This document shows positions 1 through 5,126 of a stretch of DNA of 7,322 nt, piece by piece. The stretch's first letter is position 1; the number at the start of each line of letters is the position of its first letter. Both the position numbers and the translations under genes were made by a program. Below the pieces are notes generated by a model. The model did not search any database. It worked only from the letters and a program-made list of their open reading frames with translations, and was not told the origin of the DNA. The DNA lies in NCBI GenBank assembly GCA_017544125.1, contig JAFYET010000393.1:1-7322 (forward strand), read 5' to 3'. Origin of the DNA: Ruminococcus sp. GTDB taxonomy: Bacteria > Bacillota > Clostridia > Oscillospirales > Ruminococcaceae.

Positions 1-566
1 GGCTGGTCGGTGAGCATATCATCAGGGAAATAGTGCGGCCCCTCAACAGCGTACTTATCAAGGGTCTGCATAACTATATCAAGCCCGTCGTTTTCCTTGA
101 CGCTAATGGGTATAACGTCTGAAAAATCGGCAAGTGACGAAAACTCGGCTATCTTGCCTATAAGCTCCTGCTTGTCCTCGATAAGGTCTATCTTATTTAT
201 GATAAGTATCTTTTTAGCACCCTTTCCGCCCGAGGTCTGAGCAAGGCTCTTTTCGGTATCTCCGACTTTTTTTGTAACGTCAACCACCAGCATTATAACA
301 TCAACATCAGATGCTGACTCGTTGATAGCCTCTATCATATGCTCTGAGAGCTTGTTCTTCGCCTTGTGCATACCGGGGGTGTCCATAAACACATACTGGG
401 TGTCGTTCTTTGTAACAACGCCCGTTATCTTTGTTCTTGTTGTCTGCGGCTTATCGCTTACAGCTGCTATCTTCTCCCCTACCAGCGCATTGAGGAGCGA
501 TGATTTGCCCACATTGGGTCTGCCGACTATGGTGACGAATGAATTCTTTGTATTTATCTCCTGCAT
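1..566 (-). CDS. era: GTPase Era, partial (N-terminal 188 codons)
   Basis: Era is an essential GTPase that binds the 3' end of 16S rRNA and promotes assembly of the small ribosomal subunit. I translated this region by hand from an ATG at 566-564, preceded by a GGAAAGGA-type ribosome binding site. Visible G-domain motifs are G1 GRPNVGKS at residues 15-22, the Era switch sequence QTTR at 41-44, G3 DTPG at 62-65 and G4 NKID at 124-127. The G5 position reads ISV (154-156) where ISA is usual. The Era-specific segment after the G domain, YFPDDMLTDQP (179-189), begins at the window edge, so the C-terminal KH RNA-binding domain lies outside. The gene follows ybeY with a gap of 66 bases that contains a hairpin. 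It is the third ribosome-maturation gene in a row after phoH and ybeY. Identification is secure; truncation is only due to the window edge. Confidence 0.96.
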   Translation of the reverse strand, partial: MQEINTKNSFVTIVGRPNVGKSSLLNALVGEKIAAVSDKPQTTRTKITGVVTKNDTQYVFMDTPGMHKAKNKLSEHMIEAINESASDVDVIMLVVDVTKKVGDTEKSLAQTSGGKGAKKILIINKIDLIEDKQELIGKIAEFSSLADFSDVIPISVKENDGLDIVMQTLDKYAVEGPHYFPDDMLTDQ

Positions 567-596
567 CGTTTTTTCCTTTCCTTTGTCAAAAAGCAT

Positions 597-621
597 AAAA
601 CGGCATAGAATGTGCCGTTTT
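597..621 (-). terminator. Hairpin between ybeY and era, possible weak terminator or attenuator
   Basis: A perfect 9-base inverted repeat (AAAACGGCA at 597-605 and TGCCGTTTT at 613-621) has a 7-base loop. On the minus strand the stem ends in TTTT and is followed by ATGC and TTTTT, which resembles an intrinsic terminator. The core is only about five GC-containing pairs and the gene pair is usually co-transcribed, so partial termination or RNA processing is as likely as full termination. The arms start with A-runs and end with T-runs, so it could fold in either direction. Confidence 0.45.
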
Positions 622-632
622 ACTGATATATA

Positions 633-1145
633 CTATTCGTGTGCGTGCTCGTCTATAACAAACGTTGCATCTCTTGAAATGCCGAGGCTCTCGAGTATCT
701 CCTCTTCCTTTTCACGCATTATACGCTCATGAAGGCTGTCCTGCTCATGGTCATAGCCAAGCAGGTGGAGCATTGAGTGAACGGTTAAAAAGCCTATCTC
801 TCTTTCAAGTGAATGACCGTAGGCTGATGCCTGTTTAAGAGCAGTTTCAAGCGAGATCACTATATCACCGAGAATGAATGCACCCGTTTCGTTATTGAGG
901 TCATACTCCCCGTTCTCGCCCATTGGGAAGGAGAGAACATCTGTCGGGCGGTCAACATCACGGTATTCCTTATTGAGCTCGTGAATACGCTCGTCATTGA
1001 CAAATGAAACGCTTACCTCGCTGTCGCCCTGGAACTTCTCGCTCTCGGTAACGGCATGGCAGCATTTGCGGATAAGAAGTCTGATACCGACAGGCACCTT
1101 GACCTCGGTCTGATTATTCATGATTGATACTTTTACCTTACCCAT
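633..1145 (-). CDS. ybeY: Endoribonuclease YbeY (16S rRNA maturation factor)
   Basis: YbeY is a zinc-dependent single-strand endoribonuclease that takes part in 16S rRNA 3'-end maturation and ribosome quality control. The 170-residue product carries the family signature HSMLHLLGYDH, with the three metal-binding histidines at residues 123, 127 and 133. It also has the conserved stretch YRDVDRPTDVLSFP (61-74) and LGDIVIS (92-98). I chose the ATG at 1145-1143: it begins one base after the phoH stop and has an AAGGAAAG ribosome binding site at suitable distance. An in-frame ATG at 1178 inside phoH would add 11 residues but has poorly spaced Shine-Dalgarno support. The length is slightly above the E. 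coli protein of about 155 residues, and the extra is an acidic C-terminal tail. The one-base junction with phoH points to translational coupling. Confidence 0.97.
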   Translation of the reverse strand: MGKVKVSIMNNQTEVKVPVGIRLLIRKCCHAVTESEKFQGDSEVSVSFVNDERIHELNKEYRDVDRPTDVLSFPMGENGEYDLNNETGAFILGDIVISLETALKQASAYGHSLEREIGFLTVHSMLHLLGYDHEQDSLHERIMREKEEEILESLGISRDATFVIDEHAHE

Positions 1146-1146
1146 A

Positions 1147-2109
1147 TCACGCTTTCCTTCCTTCGTTATATTTTTCATAAGCCTTGATTATATCCTGCAC
1201 GAGCTTATGTCTTACTACGTCCTTTTCTGTAAAACGGTTTATCGAGATATCCTGCACATTCTTTAGCACCTTTACCGCTTCAACAAGCCCCGAGCGGCGC
1301 TTGTCGGGCAGGTCTATCTGCGTTACATCACCCGTTATTACTATCTTTGAATTGAACCCGAGCCTTGTCAGAAACATCTTCATCTGCTCGGGGGTGGTGT
1401 TCTGCGCTTCATCAAGAATGATGAATGAATCATCAAGAGTGCGCCCTCGCATATAGGCAAGCGGGGCAACTTCTATCGCACCCTTTTCCTGCTGCCTTGC
1501 AAAGCTCTCAGGCCCCAGCATCTCAAAGAGTGCATCATAGAGCGGTCTGAGATAGGGGTCTACCTTATTTTGCAGATCCCCCGGCAGGAAGCCCAGCTTC
1601 TCCCCTGCTTCAACGGCAGGGCGTGTCAGGATTATCCTGTTGACCTCATGCGCCTTGAATGCCTTTACAGCCATTGCCACAGCAAGATAAGTCTTACCGG
1701 TTCCCGCAGGACCTATGCCTATCGTTATGGTATTATTCTTGATAGCGCTGACATAGTTTTTCTGCCCGAGGGTCTTGGGCTTGACCATTTTACCGCCGAT
1801 AGTTATACATATTCCGTCGCTTGTCAGCTTTTCTACCTGATCGGCACTGCCCTCATCTACCAAAGAGAATATATACATAAGGTTCTGCGTGCTTATGCGC
1901 TCGCCCTTTTTGATTAGACCTATAAGCGAGTCGATACACTGCGCTGCCCTGTCAACATTCTCCTGCTCACCTGAGATAAGTATATCCGTCCCCCTGCAAA
2001 GGATAACGACACCGTACTGTCTTTGCAGAAGGTTTATATTTTCATCATAATCGCCAAAAAAAGCCAGAGTCTCATCCATACTGTCGAGACTTATATTCTT
2101 CTCTGTCAT
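1147..2109 (-). CDS. phoH: PhoH family P-loop ATPase
   Basis: PhoH-like proteins are cytoplasmic ATPases related to the helicase superfamily. Their exact job is unsettled, but constant linkage to ybeY suggests a role in RNA metabolism. The 320-residue product has an N-terminal KH-like region with the sequence VVILCRGTDILISGE (34-48), the linker KMVKPKTLGQKNYV (107-120), Walker A GPAGTGKT (133-140), Walker B FIILDEAQ (229-236), TGDVTQIDLP (259-268) and the C-terminal RHKLVQ motif (300-305). Length is typical of the family. I chose the ATG at 2109, 7 bases after an AGGGG Shine-Dalgarno; the TTG directly before it (2112) is only 4 bases away. A consensus-like vegetative promoter sits just upstream, so phoH can be expressed independently of the sporulation genes yqfC and yqfD. 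Confidence 0.97.
   Translation of the reverse strand: MTEKNISLDSMDETLAFFGDYDENINLLQRQYGVVILCRGTDILISGEQENVDRAAQCIDSLIGLIKKGERISTQNLMYIFSLVDEGSADQVEKLTSDGICITIGGKMVKPKTLGQKNYVSAIKNNTITIGIGPAGTGKTYLAVAMAVKAFKAHEVNRIILTRPAVEAGEKLGFLPGDLQNKVDPYLRPLYDALFEMLGPESFARQQEKGAIEVAPLAYMRGRTLDDSFIILDEAQNTTPEQMKMFLTRLGFNSKIVITGDVTQIDLPDKRRSGLVEAVKVLKNVQDISINRFTEKDVVRHKLVQDIIKAYEKYNEGRKA
1152..1163 (-). promoter_or_regulatory. Ribosome binding site deciding the ybeY start
   Basis: The purine run AAGGAAGGAAAG lies in the last codons of phoH and ends 6 bases before the ATG at 1145. It supports this start over the ATG at 1178 and explains how ybeY is translated directly behind phoH. Confidence 0.7.
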
Positions 2110-2141
2110 CAAACAGCCCCTATTCTTGTTTATTCCCCTTT

Positions 2142-2170
2142 ATTATAACATATTATTTCTGAAAATGCAA
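2142..2170 (-). promoter_or_regulatory. SigmaA-type promoter for phoH-ybeY-era
   Basis: On the minus strand, TTGCAT (2170-2165) and a perfect TATAAT (2147-2142) are separated by 17 bases. The -35 matches only the TTG part of the consensus, but the -10 and the spacing are ideal. The predicted start near 2135 would give a leader of about 25 bases that includes the phoH ribosome binding site. The 90-base gap after yqfD holds nothing else gene-like. Confidence 0.7.
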
Positions 2171-2199
2171 TTACTATTACGATAATTTATACAGAAATA
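2154..2199. repeat. 8-base inverted repeat flanking the phoH -35 region
   Basis: TATTTCTG at 2154-2161 and CAGAAATA at 2192-2199 are perfect inverted copies, 30 bases apart. One arm lies in the promoter spacer and the other touches the yqfD stop codon, so the -35 element sits between them. It might be an operator pair, but in such AT-rich DNA chance cannot be excluded. Confidence 0.3.
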
Positions 2200-3396
2200 T
2201 TACTCTTTGTTTAAATAAATGTCGGCTTGTTCACCAATCTCGCCGTAGAGGGTGTATTTCAGCTTTAGAGTAACGCCCTTATCGGTCTTTGATATATCCT
2301 GCTGCTTATCTCTTATCTCATATGTTGACAGAAAGCTCGCTTCATAGTTTTGTATGCTTTTTTCTATCTTCTTGTTTATTTCCTCATCGGTATATGTGTT
2401 TATTGCCTCGACATATTCGCTGTATTCCACCTCGGTGATAGCTACCGGCAGTTCGCAGCCGAATACTTCAAGCGGCTCTCTTATGGCTTTATAGATGTAA
2501 TTGCCCTCGATGTCCTTAAAAAAGAGTGGTATATCAGCATCGAAGATATTAAGATAGCTTACGGTCATTGTCTTTCCCGTAGGGGTGTTGACTGCCTCTT
2601 CGTATGGAAAGAAAAACTCTGCCTGCTTTTCAAACTCACCGTACACATGACCGCTGGCACGCATATACTGGGTCACTTCTGTTTCCTTGTCGTCCTTGTC
2701 TGCTTTTATCAGCTTTTTTCTCTCGCCGCTTATCAGTATATCCCCTGCCCTGACACCGCTGCCTATCGTTACATTCAAATCACCGCAGAACACCTGTGCT
2801 TTCTCGACAGTGCAGTCACAAAGCGCCACCACATTGCAAGGAAGACGGCTGTTATCGCTCCTGGGTTTTGGTATATTGTCGATAGTATCGACCACCAGCG
2901 TGCTGCCCTGCACGGAAATGCCTGCCCAGCTTATGCCGGGGACTTTGCCGTTTAGCTCACGCTCGAGCTTGACAAAATCAAAATCGCTCTTAAAGCTGCC
3001 GATATGAAGCCCGTTTGTATCAAGCACGCTGAGTATATCCGCCTTTATCTGCTCATCAGCGTTATCTATCTTTATTCTGAGTATCATACTTGAAAAGACA
3101 CTGCAAAGTATCAGTGACAGAGCAATACCCAGCACAAGCCCCGAGTGAAGCAGCGCAAAGGCTATATAGCGGCGTGCTTTTGTAACGCCGTCTTCATCTA
3201 TGGCGTATTCACAGCCGTATTTACTGCAAGCTGATATGATATAGGGTTTGTTTTTCCTGTGGGTGTATAAACATAGCTGCTCATCGGTATCAATAATGCC
3301 ATCGCACTCGATACCACGGTCGATCATAAGGTCTAACAGCTTGTATCTTTTTGCGCCGCTGACGGTAAAGCGGCAGTTATCTCTTTGTCTTTTCAT
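2200..3396 (-). CDS. yqfD: Sporulation protein YqfD
   Basis: YqfD is a mother-cell sporulation membrane protein. In Bacillus subtilis it belongs to the sigmaE regulon and its loss affects spore cortex formation; the biochemical role is unknown. The 398-residue product has a cytoplasmic-looking N-terminal domain (1-75), one clear transmembrane helix at about 78-106, and a large C-terminal domain. Within the latter are the family stretches WAGISVQGSTLVVD (157-170) and IGSGVRAGDILISG (211-224, a lipoyl/HlyD-like turn). The length agrees with the family. The ATG at 3396 follows an AGGGAAGTGAG ribosome binding site that overlaps the yqfC stop, leaving a 4-base gap, so the two are almost certainly translated together. 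Four cysteines between 187 and 204 stand where homologues often have other residues. Identification rests on family motifs and on the yqfC-phoH context. Confidence 0.93.
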   Translation of the reverse strand: MKRQRDNCRFTVSGAKRYKLLDLMIDRGIECDGIIDTDEQLCLYTHRKNKPYIISACSKYGCEYAIDEDGVTKARRYIAFALLHSGLVLGIALSLILCSVFSSMILRIKIDNADEQIKADILSVLDTNGLHIGSFKSDFDFVKLERELNGKVPGISWAGISVQGSTLVVDTIDNIPKPRSDNSRLPCNVVALCDCTVEKAQVFCGDLNVTIGSGVRAGDILISGERKKLIKADKDDKETEVTQYMRASGHVYGEFEKQAEFFFPYEEAVNTPTGKTMTVSYLNIFDADIPLFFKDIEGNYIYKAIREPLEVFGCELPVAITEVEYSEYVEAINTYTDEEINKKIEKSIQNYEASFLSTYEIRDKQQDISKTDKGVTLKLKYTLYGEIGEQADIYLNKE

Positions 3397-3400
3397 AAGC

Positions 3401-3670
3401 TCACTTCCCTGCTATGTGTTTTATCCTTTCAAGCTCAATGCTCGAAATACAGCCCTTGACCTCGACTATTCTGTTTTCATAGCTTGATATGCTAAGCCCA
3501 TTCCCCCATATGCTGACCCGGTAGCCCGAGGCTTCGATAACAGCGTTTATATCATTACACTCTGCGATATTGCTTACGTTTTCTATAACTGCGCATTTGT
3601 CGTCAACAATGCTTATAAATGCGTTTACAAATGCAAGGTCTCTGAGGCTTTGCCTGACAGTTTCTTTCAT
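3401..3670 (-). CDS. yqfC: Sporulation protein YqfC (YabP/YqfC family)
   Basis: This 89-residue protein belongs to the small YabP/YqfC family of sporulation proteins made in the mother cell; the molecular function is unknown. Family features are a central IENVSNIAECND stretch (29-40), then YRVSIWGNGLSISSY (50-64) and the C-terminal VKGCISSIELE (71-81), matching the repeated beta-strand pattern of the family. There is no signal peptide or membrane helix, so it is probably cytoplasmic or attached to the spore surface. Length is near that of Bacillus YqfC (about 93). The ATG at 3670 follows AAAGGG with 7 bases spacing. It is directly followed by yqfD, the normal partner. A sigmaE-like promoter lies about 30 bases upstream, shared on the opposite strand with ylbJ. 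Confidence 0.9.
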   Translation of the reverse strand: MKETVRQSLRDLAFVNAFISIVDDKCAVIENVSNIAECNDINAVIEASGYRVSIWGNGLSISSYENRIVEVKGCISSIELERIKHIAGK

Positions 3671-3700
3671 AGCTGCACCCTTTCAAACTTTATTTGTTAG

Positions 3701-3729
3701 ATTATATTATAACTCACCTGCACATATAC
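3701..3729 (-). promoter_or_regulatory. Candidate sigmaE-like promoter for yqfC-yqfD
   Basis: On the minus strand, GTATATG (3729-3723) and AATATAAT (3708-3701) are 14 bases apart. The Bacillus sigmaE pattern has an ATA-containing -35, a 14-base spacer and CATACA-T at -10. The predicted start near 3694 leaves about 24 bases to the yqfC ATG. TATAAT sequences in the same place (3706-3701 and 3711-3706) could also serve sigmaA, but no good -35 accompanies them. Confidence 0.45.
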
Positions 3730-3730
3730 A
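3702..3730 (+). promoter_or_regulatory. Candidate sigmaE-like promoter for ylbJ
   Basis: On the plus strand, TTATATT (3702-3708) and CATATACA (3723-3730) are 14 bases apart, fitting the sigmaE spacing and the CATA core of the -10. The predicted start near 3737 leaves about 24 bases to the ylbJ ATG, room for the GAGAGG binding site at 3746-3751. It occupies the same bases as the yqfC promoter in reverse. Confidence 0.45.
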
Positions 3731-3760
3731 TGATAAAAAAGAAAAGAGAGGTATAAATAT

Positions 3761-4816
3761 ATGGCAAGGCTTAAAACAGCGGCAATATACATAATGTCAG
3801 TGTCTTTATGCGTGATGCTTATTGTATATGCCGACACTTCGACAGAAGCGGCAGCAGGGGCGGTGAAAAGGTGCCTTAACATTCTCATTCCGTCATTATT
3901 TGTATTTATGGCGGCAGCGGGGATAATAATAAGAAGCGGAGCTTACAAGGTGCTGTCACTCTCCTTTTATCCTGTGGCAAAGTATATATTCGGTATCCCC
4001 TATGAACTGTTTTCGGTGGTGCTGATATCTAACATAGCGGGCTTTCCGGTAGGGGCTTCAATGCTCAGAGAGCTTCTGGACAGCGGCAGGATAGACCGCA
4101 GGACAGCATCTTTAATGCAGTGCTTTTGCTTTGGCGGCGGGCCGTCATTCTCGGTGGGGGTAATAGGTCTGTGTCTGTTTGCTGACAAGAGAGCAGGCTT
4201 TATCATCTGCCTGAGTGCAATGCTTGCAAACCTGACAGCGGCGCTTATTATTTGCAGGGTGTTCAGGCTTAGGATAAATAAGGCAGAAAAGCCCCGGGAA
4301 TTCGGGAGCAATGACATCATAGCCTGCACCGAAAAGGCGGGCGTGTCAATGCTTATGATATGCGCACTTATTATCATTTTCTGTGTGATAATGGCTGATG
4401 TGCAAAGGCTTATTGCGGGAAGAATAAGTATACCCCCACAGGCGCAGGTGCTTATAAGCTCTGTGTTTGAGATATCGGGCATTACGGCACTTGACGGGGC
4501 AAGGATAGGCTTTATACCTGTGATAGCGGGGCTTTACAGCTTTGGCGGGGTATGCGTGCTTATGCAGATAGCGGCTGCCGCAGGCGGGAAATATTCGCTG
4601 ACACCCTTTTTTATCACAAGGCTGCCCATATCGCTCATAAGTATGGCATATGCACATCTGTTATGCTCACACGTTTATGACGAGGCTGTGGAATGTCTTG
4701 CAGTTGGCAGAAATTGTATAGTCAATTTCAACAATTTTGTTCCGTCAATTTGTTTGATTTTAATGATTTTCTTACTACTTTTCAAAAAAGGGGTAGCATT
4801 TTTACGGCAGATGTGA
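3761..4816 (+). CDS. ylbJ: Sporulation integral membrane protein YlbJ
   Basis: YlbJ is a polytopic membrane protein of the nucleoside-recognition (Gate) domain superfamily. In Bacillus subtilis it is sigmaE-controlled and needed for normal spore formation; the transported solute, if any, is unknown. The 351-residue product has about eight hydrophobic segments (near 6-23, 41-60, 83-103, 127-140, 144-165, 197-213, 250-272, 283-302 and 326-343, some short). Its two Gate-like halves are marked by IAGFPVGA (92-99) with FGGGPSF (124-130), and by EISGITAL (237-244) with YSFGGVCVLMQI (259-270). It is shorter than Bacillus YlbJ (about 400), mainly in the loops. The ATG at 3761 follows GAGAGG with 9 bases spacing. 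It is divergent from yqfC-yqfD, so sporulation genes face each other across one control region. The last 110 bases are clearly richer in AT than the rest. Confidence 0.88.
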   Translation: MARLKTAAIYIMSVSLCVMLIVYADTSTEAAAGAVKRCLNILIPSLFVFMAAAGIIIRSGAYKVLSLSFYPVAKYIFGIPYELFSVVLISNIAGFPVGASMLRELLDSGRIDRRTASLMQCFCFGGGPSFSVGVIGLCLFADKRAGFIICLSAMLANLTAALIICRVFRLRINKAEKPREFGSNDIIACTEKAGVSMLMICALIIIFCVIMADVQRLIAGRISIPPQAQVLISSVFEISGITALDGARIGFIPVIAGLYSFGGVCVLMQIAAAAGGKYSLTPFFITRLPISLISMAYAHLLCSHVYDEAVECLAVGRNCIVNFNNFVPSICLILMIFLLLFKKGVAFLRQM

Positions 4817-4822
4817 TATAAT
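4817..4822 (+). promoter_or_regulatory. Extended -10 promoter for the small cysteine protein gene
   Basis: A perfect TATAAT directly follows TGA, giving the extended -10 form TGnTATAAT, where TGA is the ylbJ stop codon (4814-4816). There is no convincing -35 at 17 bases, but the extended -10 can replace it and the upstream 100 bases are AT-rich. The start would be near 4829, leaving a leader of about 42 bases with AAAGGAG at 4852-4858. Confidence 0.65.
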
Positions 4823-4870
4823 TTAGTATGTAAGATTTTGATTACTTTTTCAAAGGAGTTGTAAATAAAA

Positions 4871-5086
4871 ATGGCAAAGAAAAAGAATTATTTCGGCAAC
4901 GAGATATCTCCCTCCTGCTCCTACTGCGCTTTCGGAAACCGTTCAAGAGAGGGCAATAAGGTGCTTTGTGAAAAGCAGGGTCTTGTTGACGCAGATTACA
5001 GCTGCAAGAAATGGGTGTATGATCCGATAAAGAGAATACCTAAAAAGCAGCTCAACATTCCCAATCAGGAAGATGATATAATATAA
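4871..5086 (+). CDS. Small four-cysteine protein, putative metal-binding, function unknown
   Basis: I do not recognise a named function. The 71-residue product is basic at its start and has four cysteines at 16, 19, 33 and 45, in the pattern C-x2-C-x13-C-x11-C. Such spacing would suit a small zinc-binding fold. After the last cysteine comes a motif KKWVYDPIKRIPKK (46-59), followed by an acidic tail QEDDII. No signal peptide or membrane segment is seen, so it should be cytoplasmic. The ATG follows AAAGGAG with a rather long 12-base spacing; no other start fits. It has its own extended -10 promoter and is followed directly by a strong terminator, so it forms a one-gene transcript. Similar short cysteine proteins ending in a YDP-x-KR motif occur, as far as I recall, in other Clostridia; this was not checked. 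That it is a real gene is quite sure; the role is open. Confidence 0.88.
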   Translation: MAKKKNYFGNEISPSCSYCAFGNRSREGNKVLCEKQGLVDADYSCKKWVYDPIKRIPKKQLNIPNQEDDII

Positions 5087-5094
5087 TAAATGCA

Positions 5095-5126
5095 AAAACA
5101 GGCGGTTTTCAGTTACCGCCTGTTTT
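5095..5126. terminator. Bidirectional intrinsic terminator between convergent genes
   Basis: A perfect 12-base inverted repeat, AAAACAGGCGGT (5095-5106) and ACCGCCTGTTTT (5115-5126), surrounds an 8-base loop. The GC-rich core CAGGCGGT is flanked by A-runs on one side and T-runs on the other, so it works as a terminator in both directions. It begins 8 bases after the stop of the small cysteine gene. The stop codon of the lipoprotein gene (5111-5109) lies in the loop and one arm encodes its last residues. Confidence 0.92.

Noticed and set aside
1146..1178. Upstream in-frame ATG for ybeY at 1178
   Set aside because: It would overlap phoH by 32 bases and has only a poorly spaced AAGG, while the ATG at 1145 has a good binding site and gives a normal N-terminus.
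2110..2112. TTG as the phoH start
   Set aside because: The AGGGG binding site is only 4 bases away from TTG but 7 from the ATG that follows it directly.
2350..2955. Open reading frame of 201 codons on the plus strand, antisense to yqfD
   Set aside because: It runs opposite to a well-supported family gene, has no recognisable domain or ribosome binding site, and its cysteine/tyrosine-rich product is typical of a reverse-strand shadow.
3671..3760. Riboswitch or leader RNA between yqfC and ylbJ
   Set aside because: The 90-base gap is filled by the promoter boxes and ribosome binding sites; predicted leaders of about 24 bases are too short for a structured RNA.
4000..4482. Open reading frame of 160 codons on the minus strand, antisense to ylbJ
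   Set aside because: It lies wholly within ylbJ, which has coherent membrane helices and family motifs. No promoter or binding site supports it.
4711..4737. AAATTGT/ACAATTT inverted repeat as a ylbJ terminator
   Set aside because: It is inside the ylbJ coding region, has almost no GC pairs and leaves about 80 bases of coding sequence after it.
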